Part shown: positions 11,249-24,375 of the stretch, piece by piece
Numbering within the stretch: position 1 is the first letter of the stretch
Layout of the letters: the number at the start of each line of letters is the position of its first letter
Assembly (NCBI GenBank): GCA_037954665.1
Contig: JBBMOL010000065.1
Coordinates: forward strand, 2,170,001 to 2,234,000
From: Laguncularia racemosa
Lineage: Eukaryota; Streptophyta; Magnoliopsida; Myrtales; Combretaceae
Direction: 5' to 3'
Length of the DNA stretch: 64,000 bases
Program-made: the position numbers and the translations under genes
Notes under the pieces: model-generated
Databases searched by the model: none
Told to the model about the DNA's origin: nothing
What the model saw: only the letters and a program-made list of their open reading frames with translations

Positions 11249-12790
11249 TTACTCTTGTCCCTTCTATTACTATGGTATTGTTTAGCTCACTTTTGCAAGG
11301 GGAACTTTTTTTTCCCATGACAATGTGATATTTTGTTTTGGTAATACCTCTGGCCCTTTATCATTTTCGCCTGAAATCATGTTTAATAAAATTATAAATA
11401 AATACATATGCTCAATGAAGATTGATGTTTATTGAATAATCACTACCGTTTTGTGCTAGTATATATTTTCTATAAGAATTTCCCTTTTATTTCTGTTTCT
11501 TGTTTATCCCTATTCCTCTTAAAAGTTTCCAGGATTTGATTAACAGTTTGGCTTATATTGTGAGCCGTAGAACTTTTTTTTTTTTTTTTTATCTGTCTGA
11601 ATTTGTAACTATAAATCATGGCAGATAAACATAAAATTACTTATTCACCTGTACATCATTCAAGCACTTTCCGCTTGGAATACAAAGTTACCCATTAAGG
11701 AAAAAGGAGGACAACAGATGAACTAGTTCCAGTTCTTAAAGATTATGGGGATATAGATAAAATGAAAGTACTTCTCCTTGGGTATTTATTATCCAGCACC
11801 TGATACCTTTTGGGAGAGATAGTTTCACCAAGGCCGCAACTTAAAGCTATTTCTAAGACAAACAAGAATATAATCCACAGAGCTTTGCCCTTTAAGCCTA
11901 CCAAGGGGCTCCCCCTTCTTAAAGCTTACTTTAGATCATGACCGCTCCCAATGATCAAGATCCTCTGCAATCGTTCATTTAAAATTTGAGTCAATAGCCG
12001 GTGATGTACGTATTACTAGAACGTAATCGAATGAACAACTTGACATAAAGCTCTAATTTCGTGTTACTTAAGATTCAACTTGAGTACATCTTACAAATTT
12101 GAGAATTGTTTGGTCTTACTTTGGAATATCATCTGATTATTAGCTACGACTAAGTATAGATTAGGCCAAATACTTGTAAAACATAACAGGTAAATAAATG
12201 GTAGAGAGTAGCCTAATCGACTACTGCTTCTGGCATTAAAAGTCCTATGCGTAGAGACTTAATTACAAAGGTTAAAACAAGATAAGGGTTGATCTCCACC
12301 ACTCACTTTACTACTAACGCTTCAGCTTAACTTCGTGTCCAATTTTCTGCCCCTTATTTGCTTCCCCAGAATGAAACCAAATGCTACACTTCCAAGGAAT
12401 ATTGTCCTCATACAACTTGTCCAAATGGTACAAGCAAACCATTTTTTGTTCCATTAAACTTGATGCACTGGTAGAAAAAGCAGAACAAGAATTTTCAAGG
12501 TCTTTGTCAACCAAGTGCCCCTTGAAATGGGTTTGTATTTATTTCCCAACAACCTATTAAAGTGTAACATATCATGTCTTTTTCAATCGCTTTAACTGTC
12601 CATGTGATACCAACAAATTAATATGTAAAAAAATTGGTAGTCCTCTATAGCAACTTTCCATGGCTAAACAAAATTAAGTGCAATTGTCACTCCAAAAGCT
12701 GAAGTGTCACAATAAGTATTGTATAATCCATACTCTAAGCTCCATCCTGGTAAACCAAATTGAAGAATAATCTCACTCATCAATCATCAT
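11249..12790 (+). repeat. Promoter-like unit U1 (kinase-promoter paralogue)
   Basis: Continues block 1 after the copia insertion. It holds the landmarks shared by all units: AATACATATGCTCAATGAAG (about 11402), GATACCTTTTGGGAGAGATAG (about 11802), TGATTATTAGCTAC (about 12131) and TGGTAGTCCTC (about 12637). Its last 230 bp (12540-12768) align with the sequence immediately upstream of the kinase gene (46120-46362), including a TATA-like TGTATAATCC and AAACCAAATTGAAG. The position of the kinase start codon reads ATA here, and no kinase sequence follows. A reverse open frame at 12314-12514 also recurs at 37292-37534 and 40704-40958, but its sequence changes freely, so it is not a gene. Confidence 0.8.
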
Positions 12791-13549
12791 AGTTGTCACG
12801 TACAACTTGTTCTAGAATTTGAATTCAGGACATATATCAATGCTTGAGTCGCAATAGGGTCTACATTTAATGGAAACTAATTTCCTATCCCCACATGTAT
12901 CACATATTTTTAGTGGTGAGCTCATGAATTTCTTGCTAGGTCGGAGGTTTCGAGTTGCAAGATAAATATTTAAAGAAGGCAAACGTAAATTAGTACATAT
13001 AATTTGGATACACCTTTTGAAAATTTTCATAGCTAGCACAAGACACAATGGCTCCAACCATCTCGCTCCACTAGTAAATGTGCCGTGTTGTCATATATGA
13101 AAAAGAATATCACCCTTTTCCTTTTCTATTCATATGTGACCACAACCAATTGATGGAAACTTAGATGGACACTCTATTGAAAAATGGACAATTCCAACTA
13201 AAAGTATATGTTTGTCGCACAAATGTAACAACTAGCAATTCCACAAAATATATCGCATTATGTAAGTGAGGATGATTTGGATAATACTACCAAAGATCAA
13301 GGGCAGTCTTGAAATTTTCCTCTGTTCAAGACCCCTTGACTATTCAAAATATCAAATACGTATGTTTTTCCCCTCCTTTTCTTCTTTCTTTCTTTCCTTA
13401 TGAACTTCATCCCTTATTAACAGTTTCTCCACAAACTTTACATTTTAAGGCAACATTCGAAAGTACAAGATTCAAATTATACGTTCCATTACATAATTGT
13501 AATTAGTGGTTTTTAATATGGGTTTTGTTTGTAGAAACCAGTTTTTTTG
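12791..13549. other. No gene recognised
   Basis: A reverse open frame at 12812-13057 encodes a Cys-containing stretch (ICDTCGD..CRPYC..ICPEF), but I recognise no family and see no gene structure around it. The rest is AT-rich. Confidence 0.4.
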
Positions 13550-13980
13550 TGTAACATAGGAGAAGAATAGCCTTATTGTCGCGGTCCATGACAAAAGAGC
13601 GGATATAGAGGGATCAAGTTGAGCTTAGAGTGTCATTAGTGGTATTGGCAAGATAATTTGTTTTAAAGATATGAGTATTTTGAAGGTAAGGTTGGCCGCT
13701 CTTAAGCAAATTAATCGAGAGCTGATGTCGCTCTTCTAATATTAGTTATGATAGGCCAAAACTAGTTTAGAAGGTTAGTCCCCTCAAATGTATGAGAGAT
13801 CATAGCAAACCATGTTAAGGGTACTTGTAATGTAGGATGGGCTGAGAATAGTCCTAGGTATAGAAAAGGAAAAGAAGTCTAGCTCACCATCTAGAAATGA
13901 ATAATATGTATGGGGGCAAAGAATAGTCAAGCTCCACATAGAAACTCCAAGAGAGGAGAATCTCCCATAACGTGACACTA
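13550..13980 (-). repeat. Inverted copy of repeat R2
   Basis: Read in reverse complement it follows R2 at 2680-3060 and 57630-57990: GGGAGATTCTCCTCTC, then CCTAGGACTATTCTCAGCCC, then TTTGAGGGGACTAACCTT and ACTAGTTTTGGCCTATCAT. It is the most diverged of the three copies. Confidence 0.65.
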
Positions 13981-15589
13981 AAATCTTGTGCCAAGTAAAG
14001 TTGGTTGAATTTTTTGTTTAAGATGTGTCTTTATGCAATTACTAATGATGGACATTGTTCTTGATTGAAGAAACACCTTTGGATACAAGAAAACCATCAA
14101 GAATTCTAAAAAAGAAAAGGAAAAAAAGAAAGATCAATTGTACAAGTAAGCATTTGTAATTGGTGTTTTTAGATTAATCCTAACATTAGATAGAGTTTAT
14201 TTGTTTAGAAAGTAATGCATAAGAGGATGGGTGAGTGATGGAAGTGGTGGTTGATTAATTGGATTCAGGTTTGAGAAACTCAAGTAGATTTTCAAACTAT
14301 AGAATATGCAGTTTTCTAGAAAGGTTCGGACTCTTTACAAAGAGTCTGAAGCTTTTTGATTTTTTTGAGCATAGAATGTGCAAAGATGTCTATCTGTACA
14401 AATGGTGTAGAGTGTTTTTTGAAAACAATCTTTGACTCTTTATAAGGATCCTCGATACACGTAAACTTATTCTCTAACTTAAAACAAAACGTATTTATAC
14501 TTGTAAGTGCACTAGGTCAATTTTGCAATATATAATGGTAAGACCAGGCTAGACCTACAAAGACAAATTAATTACTAGCACTTCGCTTTCCCTTTATTAT
14601 CTTACATTCAAATTATTGTCCGTAACTTAAAAATTAATAACTAAACAAAACTAAATTAATTATACTATACTAATAGTTAACATTAATTAAAATGCAGAAA
14701 TATTAAACAACCATAATTAGACATTGATTTTTCTTTGATATCTATATAATCTGTTCTTTAGTCTTATCTTAATTTCATTCGACTGTAAGAATTTCTAAAT
14801 TAATTTTATGACTCTTTTGAGTTTACTAATTCTTAACTCTTGATTGATTAATTGGAATTTTTTGCTAATTGAAAATCCTTAAGTCACGTTATGGTTATAT
14901 GAATTCTATTATTAAATTTGATCCTAATTTGGCATATTGACATCATCTTATTTCTAGGATTGCGAGCAACTCCTTTTCATTATGCAAACTTATTCATAAA
15001 TAGGATCTTTCAATCTCCATATATTAAATCAGATAATATAAATTAACACTCTAGATATATTGATTTATAGAAAATAAAGTACGCATAATTGGATCACAAC
15101 AATCTAAGGATTATAGAATCGAATAAAGAAATGAGAATTCGATTACAATGTTCCTAGGGTTTTCAATGTCTAATAATTAAACTAACTAAACATAATAATA
15201 ATGAAGAATAAACAAAAAAAGTAAAATTCATGGTAAAAATCCCTTTGTTAGATTGCTAGATCTTCACTTCCTTGAACACCTGGCTACTCCTTAAAACCCA
15301 AATTCATCCATCTAGAGAATGCCAAAAGTCCCCTCTTTCTTGTCACCAAATTCTATAAATAGATAAGTGGATATTGCAAATGAGTGGCACAATCACAACT
15401 ATGTGCATAGCCATTAAGTCAATTGTGAACCCATTAATTTAGAAACACGTATTTTTATTGATCTTTGCATTTTCATTGGTAGGATCATGGCCTTGACCTT
15501 AACCATGAACCTCTTGTCTTTGCTTATTTCTCCTTCAGAAAGTCACAGTTAAGTTCATGGGCAGTGATCTTAGACGTTTTTGCTATTTA
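13981..15589. other. AT-rich, no gene recognised
   Basis: Both strands are dense in stops. No repeat boundary or RNA gene was identified. Confidence 0.5.
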
Positions 15590-16651
15590 TTGATTTTATT
15601 TTACTTTATACTATAAAATTTTAATTTTACTTTAAATTTTTAACTTCTATTATAAATTTTTACGTTTACTGTAACCCCTTGCCTTTATGAATTTTTTTTT
15701 TATTTTTAGGGCTTTTTAATTCATTTTGACTATTTTTCTCAATCAATAAGGTTTCCTAATTTCTAGTTTAATTTTACGGCTTTTAGGCTTTCTGACTATA
15801 CTATATGGTAAAGTGATGTTTAATTCCTCAAGTTAGGCTTGATTATCTTGATAATGTGAGTAATATTTTCTCTTGATCTAGCTTTTTGTGATCTATCAAA
15901 TGAAAATTCTATAGTTTAGGGCGTATCATTACTATTTTACATTGAATTTAGTTGTTACTATGCTAGGTTCTATATTAGGCTCTAAGTCAAATCTTCTATA
16001 TTGGTGATTCTTACAATATATATCTAGGATTCTAGAGTGCTACAATAAATCTCTCTATATTCTCTAAGTTTTGTAATCAAGGAAAACAATGCCATAAGAA
16101 GTAGATGTACAATTCAACCTACACTTGTCCCTTCTACTCCTATGGTATTGTTTACCTCACTTTTGCCTAAGGAACTTTTTTTCTCCCATGATGATGTGAT
16201 ATTTCATTTTGGTACTACCTTTAGCCCTTTATCATTTTTGCTTGAAATCTTTTGTAATAAATTTATAAATAAATACATATGCTCAATGAAGATTGATGTT
16301 TATCCGATGATCACTATTGTTTTGCACTAGTATATATTGTCTATAAGAATTTCCTTTTCAATTCTATTTCTCATTTATCCTTCTTCCTCTTAAGAAAATC
16401 CTCCAGCATTTGATTAACAGTTTGGCTTATATGTTGAGTTATAGAAATGTCTACTCGTTTTGTTCGAATTTGTAACTTCAAATCGTGGCAGAAAAACATA
16501 GAATAATTTATTCATCAATACATTGTACAAGTACTTCTCATTGAGTGTACAAGGTCATTAAGGAAAAGAAGGAAAATAGATTAACTAATTCTAGTTCTTA
16601 AAGATTATGGAGATGTGGAAAAAAATCAAAGTACTTCTTCTTGGATATTTA
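15590..16651 (+). repeat. Promoter-like unit U2, upstream part
   Basis: Aligns with 6060-6580 joined to 11249-11790, and with 60450-61590. It reads through the copia-2 insertion point without the element (near 16115). Its continuation after the solo LTR is 18512-20400. Confidence 0.8.
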
Positions 16652-18511
16652 TGTAATGCCTTAAGAATTGAACTGTGATAACTCATCATGTGCCAATACT
16701 ATTGAGTGACACACAAAGCTCTTAACTTGCTTGATCACATTTAATTAACAAAACAAACTCCATAGCACTTACAATTATCATGCCTCCTAAAATAGAACTT
16801 GATGATCATAAATAAAATAACAACTGCAATACTTCTAATACATCAATAGTCTTTTCAATAAGAAACACACCTTCTTGCTACTCTCAAATAAATTTTGCTA
16901 ATCTTCATAATAATAACAATAATCTAATTGCTCTTTGTTTTGATCGTAGTTCACTCCTAGCTTGTCATAGAAGGAAGTATCATCTTGACCTACAAAAAAA
17001 AAAAAAAAAAAAAAACTCATGAGGGGTGAGCTAATGCCTAGTACATGCTACCCACAAGCACATGCACGTGACACACATATAGGATTCACATACATTCAAA
17101 TGCCAACAAGAAAAAATTCAACAATTTTATTATCTTTATTTTATATCTATCAAACAACATAGGAGTTATCATAATTCTACACATTATAGTCATTAAAAGT
17201 TTTATCAATATATATAATCTTATACTTTTAGGATACTACTTCTACTAACCCCGATACGATGGTGTTAGGAATTGCCACTCTCAGCCTTAATACCCATGAG
17301 TTATCTTAAACCTACTTAGATCATTTCAATGTGTAACTTCACTAGAACAGCATCACACAAAGATCATATGATTGCCCCCTAGGGATTTACATCTATTGGC
17401 TCCTAGGTTAAGCTAAGCACAAGGAACAACCAATTCATTATCCATGTATTAATTAAGTTTGTTTTGATACTATGCTGCTAAGCACAAACCACAAATAGGG
17501 TAGTCGCATACTTGAAGGAATTGTTTCGAGGTCACTAAAATGGCAACTGCAAACCGTAGTATAACATGTTATCTACAAAGAATTAACTTAGCATTAACTT
17601 ACAAGTTAGCCAAGATTCACCTATTTTGTAATTCTAAGTGTGGGTTAATAATTTCCTTTCTTAGTGACTTTACTTGGTGTAAAAAGGGTTTTAGATTTCA
17701 AGAAATTCGAGAAATAGGGAAGAATCTTTTTTGATGTGTTATAAGGTAATGTGATCGTGTAGGTAGTTGTGTACAAGTGCATGAATAGGAATATGGCCCT
17801 ATGCAAGGCCATGTACTTTTTTGTGTGTCAAAGCCTTTTGACACGCTTAAGTGCATGATCATATACTTAATTGTGTACTTCAACACAAGCAGGTACAAAG
17901 GCGTGTACTTGGTCATGCATCACATGTTTCACAATTTACCCTTGTCTTCACCATAGGGAAGTAGACAATCGTGTACCTCTCTGAATCTTACGAAGGGCTT
18001 GATTTCCTCATACTTCATCCCTTTTTCCCATGCCAATCCTCACTAATCTCTTCCTTACTTCTGATCCGACACAGAAATTTGTTTGATTAATAAAATTTAG
18101 AGTAAAAAGATTAACTTACTTAGTTGAATTGTTAAATTAATCCCATAGTTGCTCCAATCACGCACCACCTCGAATCTGCTTACCCTAATTGCATTCAAAC
18201 TATAAAGTAAATCCATCACTAAGCTAAACATTTACTAACATGAGAGGGTATACCATAATCTAAATTAGATTAACACTTACCTTGTAGATTTCACGTATCA
18301 AGTTAGTTAGTAGAGATTTCTAGATCAGCTGTTTGAGCATTATTTGCAAGGAAAAGTGAAGTTCAAAAAAGAGGATAATAGGGTTTTGTGGGGACTTATA
18401 TAGTCTATGGTTTAAAGTTCCATTTTAAACCCCCCACCCATGACGACAATATTACATTAATGCTCCATGAAATAAAATTTATTTATTTTCTAATTTTTCT
18501 GGTATTTTACA
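16652..18511 (-). mobile_element. Solo gypsy-type LTR (LTR-A) with ATTTA target duplication
   Basis: 1860 bp, TGTAATGCCTTAAG... to ...GGTATTTTACA, flanked by ATTTA on both sides (16647-16651, 18512-18516). Paralogous units at about 11785 and 61585 have the same flank without the LTR. No internal domain is attached, so it is a solo LTR left by LTR-LTR recombination. Orientation is inferred from the related LTRs at 22698-26488, where primer-binding and polypurine sites point to the minus strand. It holds a poly(A) run near 16988-17010 and the phrase GGGGTGAGCTAATGCCTAGTAC, whose reverse complement is common in plant gypsy LTRs. Confidence 0.85.
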
Positions 18512-20400
18512 ATTTATCATCTTGGACTTGATACCTTTTGGGAGAGATAGCATCACTTAGGTAGCAACTTAAAGCTATTTCTAAGATGAACAAGAATATA
18601 ATCCACTGAGCTTTACCCTTCAAGCCTACCAAGGGGCTTCCCCTTCTTACAGCTTACTTTAGACCATGATCGCTCCCAATGATCAATATCCTCTACAATC
18701 ATTCATTTAAAGTTTGAATCAATACTTGGTGATGTACGTATAATTAGAATGTAATCGAATGAACAACTTGACATAAAGCTCAAACTTGTGTTCTTTAAGA
18801 TTCAACTTAAGTACTTCTTACAAATTAGAGATTTGTTTGGTCTTACTTTGGAATATCATATGATTATTAGCTACTATTAAGTATGGATTAGGCCAAATAC
18901 TTGTAAAACATAACAAGTAAATAAATGGTAAAGAGTAGCCTCATGGACTACCACTTCTAGCATTAAAAGTCCAATGCACAGAGACTTCAGTAGCATTTGG
19001 TTCCCAATATTTTGTAGTACTAAACTAGACAAAAAATTTTGTCATTTGTTTGATTTGAAAAATTAGTTTAAGTGTTAGACAAAAAAAGTGTTGGAGTACT
19101 GGACAAAATGACTAAAATGTGTACCATGTTAGATACAGTACAAAAAGTGTTGTAGTATTAAACCTTATTTTGATGATGATGCTAGTTTGTTAATACTAGT
19201 TTTTATATTATTACCTATTATATTGAGGATATTGATTTAATTTATTTACTAATGGAATTTGCAATATGCATAAAAATATTGTAATTTAATTAAACTTATT
19301 GTTATCAAATATTAAGGTAAATTATTGTAATTTAATATATATTAATTTTTTATAATATTAATATAATTAACATTACGGTTTTTAAATATAATTTATAATT
19401 TTTTATAACAATTATTAAATATTATTAATATAATATTTATAATGTGTTATATTATTAAATATAACATAAATTATTATAATTTATAATATGAATTATTAAT
19501 TTTTTCAATCAATGGATTTACATTTATCATTTTATATAATTCGTTTAATTATATAAATTAAATAATTTCTTCAAATTTTATTTTTTATAATATTAAAAAT
19601 ATAATTAAAAACCATGATATTATACAAAGCGTATAATTGTCAAAAATACCATATTCAGTGCAGTACTTTACAATTCCAAACAATAGATAAGATAAAAATC
19701 TTTGTCCAGTACTGAACATACCAAACGTGGTATAATTTTTTTTTTGTCCTGTGTTATTTGTTTTATACTATCTAGTACTCTTTGTACTGTCCACTGCTCA
19801 CTTTATTGCAAACTCCTCAACTTAACTTCATCACCAATTTTTCACCACTTATTTTCTTCCCTAGAATGAAAGCAAATACTACAATTACAAGGAATCATGT
19901 CCTCATTCAACCTACCCAAATCCCACAAGCAAACCATTTTTTATTCCATTAAACTTGATGCACTAGCAGAAAAAAGAAGAGTATGAATTTTTGTGGCCTT
20001 CCTCTATCATGTGCTCCATGAAATGGGTTGTATTTATTTCACAACCACCTTTTAAATTTGCAACACGTGATGTCTTTTTTCAGTCACTTTAACTATCCTT
20101 GTGATACCCAATTAATGTGTTAGAAAACCAGTAGTCCTTTACGATGACATTCCATGGACAAACAAAACTAATAGCTCATTATTGACTTATCTCAATTGCG
20201 CAGGAAATAAGTTTAATGGCTTTGTCTATTAATTAATTGAATAATCACTTTCATTTAGACTTAATTTCTTAACTCAATTGAATAGTTAATAATATATAAT
20301 TAATTAATATTATGGATCTTAAAACTATAACAATTAAAGTAATATGAGATTACTTTATGGAATTTTGCAAGATTTCAGACTAGGAGAGAAAAGTGGATAT
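18512..20400 (+). repeat. Promoter-like unit U2, downstream part
   Basis: Resumes at ATTTATCATCTTGGACTTGATACC and carries the same landmarks as U1 in the same order (about 18535, 18852 and 20130), plus the segment ACTTTATGGAATTTTGCAAG (20351) shared with 37821 and 41213. An AT-rich stretch of about 800 bp at 18990-19800 has no counterpart in U4 or U5, and is probably a separate insertion or the segment lost from them. Confidence 0.75.
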
Positions 20401-20750
20401 GTTTTGGAAATGGCGAAGTTTATATCTGCATACAAGGAGAAAAACGTTGGTTGAAAGTGGGGAAAAGAAGGGAAACTTACAAGAGTGCCTTTCTGTCTTA
20501 AATTTTATAATAATTGTGGAAACTTTAATAGAGATGGGTTATTTCACTTACTTGGAGAATCAATGCTTGTGTTTGAAATCACTTCCTCTGGATTTCACTT
20601 CATTCTCGAAATGCTTATTCCTTCCTCCGAACTCCATAACCTTGATTATATTGACATTATTGTATAAACATTCGTGTGAAATGAGTTCTGTTCTGGCTAT
20701 TGCTATACAACGAGTTGATCTCAAAAGTCTTCAAATCAGAAGAAGTTAGT
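20384..20750 (+). pseudogene. Possible decayed coding fragment, unidentified
   Basis: The stretch is less AT-rich and more protein-like than its surroundings. One frame reads ICFGNGEVYICIQGEKRWLK and ends in a stop near 20500; a second frame picks up at 20485 (FYNNCGNFNRDGLFHLLGES) and runs to 20667. Joining them would need one frameshift. A third frame is open for 118 codons (20393-20749). The GLFHLLGE-type phrase faintly recalls F-box-associated proteins, but the match is too weak to name. It could also be chance. Confidence 0.25.
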
Positions 20751-21073
20751 GGATCATGAATTGGGTTTTATTTGTTGTTTTAAATCTTTAGGCTATGACG
20801 ACGGAATAATTAATGATAATACTAATAAAAGAGTGTCCTCTGTGTGGATTGGTCAATGAGGCACCTACTCCAAGATTATCTTTTTAAATTAAATTTGGAG
20901 GATGTGAGTGGTTCAAAGAATATCTGTCTGGAGACTTTTTCTCAAGGCAAATACACCTTTAATTAAGTCATCTTTTCTAAATTTTTTTTCCCCTTATCCT
21001 CGGTTCTACTCTCCCCTCTGAATAATTTGGATTCAACCCATATAGGTTTATAGCAAATAATAAAATAACATTT

Positions 21074-21110
<37 letters not shown>

Positions 21111-21819
21111 CACCATGCGGCGGTGGGAGAATATATATTGTGGCACTTTACAACCGGAAGACTTGCCAGTAGTCAACGACTTTGGATCCACGTTCGAATG
21201 GTCCGTTGAATCCAATTGTGATGAAACTTCAATCATTCAATTAATGGTGTCGTACTATAAAGTTACTATTGTTTTCGTCCTTTATACTAAATTTCAGTTT
21301 TTGCAATTTTATTAATTTAGTTGTTTTATAATTTTGTCAATACCTATTATGATGAAGCTTTGATATTTACTAGTTTAATTAGCGAAAAAAAAAAGCATTT
21401 TAAGCATGGATTTGACCAAATACTTGTATAACATAATTGGTAAATAAATGGTAAATTACGGGTGCTGTGAGATTGGCGGAGGGTGAATTTACTATATTTA
21501 TATTTATATTATAATTATTTATAATTATATATATATAAAGATTTGGCAAAACAAGTGCACCAACGATACTTTTTATATTTAATAAGAAGGAAATTTTAAT
21601 TTTTTTATAGAAATAATTAAGAGTACTCAATACACTTTATAATAGCATCAAGAATAAATATCTTATATTTTTATTATAGCATATATATTAATATTGAAAT
21701 ATACCCATCAATTCATTTAAAAAATAATATATAAAACTTCTATAAATTTTATTATTAACAAAAATACAACATAAAAAATATTTAAGTAGACAATTATAAG
21801 TAAAATAGAAAAGGGCAAA
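20751..21819. other. No gene; GA-repeat and short frame
   Basis: Contains a (GA)n tract at 21079-21104, followed at 21115 by a 66-codon frame with no recognised domain. GA tracts often sit in plant 5' leaders, but nothing else supports a gene. The remainder is AT-rich. Confidence 0.4.
21079..21104 (+). repeat. (GA)n microsatellite
   Basis: About 13 uninterrupted GA dinucleotides. Confidence 0.9.
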
Positions 21820-22697
21820 TGATACGAAGACCTTTGGTCTATCAAGTGCCCCATCTGATGGGATTGTAATTATTTTCAAACAACCTTTCAAATCTGCAAC
21901 TAATAATTTCTTTTTCAATCACTTTAACTATCCATGTGATACCCAACTAATGGGTTAGAAAATCGGTAGTCCTCTATTGAATTTACCAAATCCAACTGTC
22001 TCAAGAAAAAAATTGAAATAACGGAAGATTTTAGCTGTAGTTTGGTGATTATTTCCCCTATTGAATTTATGGTGTTTGTTATTATTGGTTATTTTTTGTC
22101 TTTTATTATAGTTTTTCTAAACAAATTAGTATTTAAGGAAGAGCTTTCGGTGATCAGAGACTTGCTATTACAATTTTACAAGTACCAATGATTATGAAAT
22201 AACATTCATCCATTTGGGCTCGAGTCAATAGCTCAAGAAGTTTGTCCAAACAACTTGACATAGAGCTCTAACTTCGTGTTCCAAGATTCAACTTGAGTAC
22301 GACTGACAAATTTAAGATTTGTTTGGTCTCACTCTCACTTTGGAAAATCATATGATTATTAGCAATTGCTAAGTATGGATTTAGCTAAATACTTGTAAAA
22401 CATATAGGTAAATAACAGGTGGGTGGCTTGATTTCTCTAAGGCCAGCCAAACTCCTCAACTCAACTTCATTTCCAATTTTCTGCTCCTTATTTTCTTTTG
22501 AAGAACGGAACCAAATAATTTAAAAGGAATCATATCCTCATACATCCTGCCCAAATCCCACAAACCAAAATGCAAAATGGCATAAGCAAACCAATTTTTG
22601 CTCCATTAAACTTAATACATAGGTAGAAAAAGGAGAATCTGAATTTTCTTGATCATGACTAACCCAAGTTTTTTCTTGAAACCAATTAGTGAGTTTT
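21820..22697 (+). repeat. Promoter-like unit U3, rearranged
   Basis: 21820-22015 is the copy most similar to the true kinase promoter (46080-46290): both have CTTTGGTCTATCA, CATGTGATACC(C/T)AACTAATGGG and TTTACCAAATCCAACTGTC. Relative to the promoter it lacks about 55 bp between TCCTCTA and the TTTACCAAATCC motif. 22250-22680 repeats the earlier part of the unit (TTTGTTTGGTCTCAC, ATGATTATTAGCA), so pieces are out of order. It is cut at 22698 by a gypsy LTR. Confidence 0.7.
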
Positions 22698-24375
22698 TTA
22701 ATGCCTTAGATTTGGGAATGCGACAACTCATCATGTGTCACTGATATTTAGTAACACATAAGGCTCTTTAACTTGCTTAATCACTATCTCCCAAGCAACC
22801 TATCAACCATTCTCAATTAACAGTACAAACTCTATAGTATTCATTATTATTATTCCTCTCAAAATAAAGTCTAACTATCATCAATAAAATAACAACTACA
22901 TTACTTTGATTACACCAATAGTCTTTTTGATTGGAAACACAATGCTTCTAGCTAATCTCAAATAATTGTTGCCAGTCTTCATAATAATAATAGTATTCCA
23001 CTTGCTCCTCGTTTTGCTTGTAGTCCACCTTTAGCTCATCATAAAAGGAGGCATCGCTTGTACCTAAAACTAAAAAAAAATAAAAATTCAACAAGGGGTG
23101 AGCTAGTGTCTAGTACATGATACCCACAAGCACAAGCACATGACCAAAAAAAAAAAAAAAAAACAGAATTCATGTACATTCAAATGCAATTGTGAAACAT
23201 ATAACATGTTTGTTATTTTCAACTTAAATCCATAAAACAACATAGTTGTCATTACTTTTTACACAGTAGTCCAATATGCATAATCTTATATATTCGGGAT
23301 ACTACCACTTCCGGCCCTGATACTATAGTGTTAGGAACTGCTATTCCAGGCCTCAATATCCATGAGTCATCTTAGACCTACTAATTTTTGGAGTTGCTAG
23401 GTCAAAGTCATCACAGTTGTTGTCGTCACCATAGTCGTTGTTGCAGCTATTGCTATCATCGGGCTCATCGTCATTTCGATCGTTGTGGTCACTATGATCA
23501 TTCCCTCTCGCACACACTCACACACTCAACCATCCACCATCGTTGCTATTGTTGAAGGTCATGGTTGTCACGGTGGCTGCCATGGTCAGAGTTCTTCGTT
23601 GTCGTTGTTGTGGGGGTCGTCGTTGGTCCTGCTGTCGTTGTTGTCATGATCGTTGTTGCTACTTATTACGGTTGTTACCACTATGGTTGTTGTCGATGTT
23701 GCCATTAATGTGGTCGGGATCGTCTTCTTCCCTCTACACACCACACACTTAGCCACCCACCGCCGCTATTGTTGCTATTGAAGGTCGCCATTGCTGCTAC
23801 CATTGCTGAAGGTTGTGGCTACTGTAGTCATTTTTGTTGCTTCTATCGTTGTCATCATGTTTGTTGTCACTGTTGTCGCCTTGATTGTTGTCGTTGGAAT
23901 CGTAATCGAAGTCATATCTAAAAGGAGAAGAAGAAAAGAAAAAGTAAGGGAGGAAGAAGACATGTTGCAAAAGTAAGGAAAGGAAGGCAGAAGAGAGAAC
24001 AATAAGAAAAGAAAAATAAAGTAAAGAAAAGAAAAGAACAATAAGATAGGAAGATATTTGGGCTGTTGTATCTGGCGCGATAGGATTTTTTTTTTTTTAA
24101 GTTAAGAATATATATTATATTTTATATTATAAATATCTCTATTTTATTATTTTGCTCACATGCGAGAATATTTTTGGAAATTTACTACGAAATTCTAATT
24201 ATTTCGAACATAAATTTTTACTCCAAATTTCCATTTAAAATTCCTACATTTATAATTTAAATTAATTTCATTATTTAACCTAATATTGTTTAAAAATTAT
24301 GTTTTGGATGATTTATTCTTCTATTTATTTCCTTTAATTGTTTATATAATTTTTTTGAAATTTTAGGGTTTTACA
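22698..24375 (-). repeat. 3' LTR of gypsy-type element G1 (minus strand)
   Basis: The right end reads GGGTTTTACA (24375). On the minus strand it begins TGTAAAACCC, directly after a polypurine tract (GAAGGAGGGGAGAG, complement of 24376-24389). That fixes the orientation. Plus-strand bases 22700-23390 match LTR-A (16652-17330), while 23540-24375 match the LTR at 25558-26488. The LTR is thus a mosaic of the two LTR types seen here, or represents the full form of which the others are parts. Confidence 0.75.
23400..23930. repeat. Triplet-rich tract in G1 LTR
   Basis: Imperfect GTT/GTC/GCT triplets (read on the plus strand) with ATT and CTG variants. They open reading frames on both strands (23543-23752, 23775-24041) that are compositional artefacts. 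The same tract occurs at 25620-25990 and 34490-34880. Confidence 0.8.

Noticed and set aside
12812..13057. Cys-containing reverse frame as a small secreted or zinc-binding protein
   Set aside because: No signal peptide, no recognised Cys spacing, no gene context.
23543..24041. Open frames on both strands rich in Val/Leu/Cys or Thr/Met/Ser
   Set aside because: Triplet-repeat composition in an LTR; the paralogous tracts at 25636-26122 and 34476-34697 do not keep the same protein.
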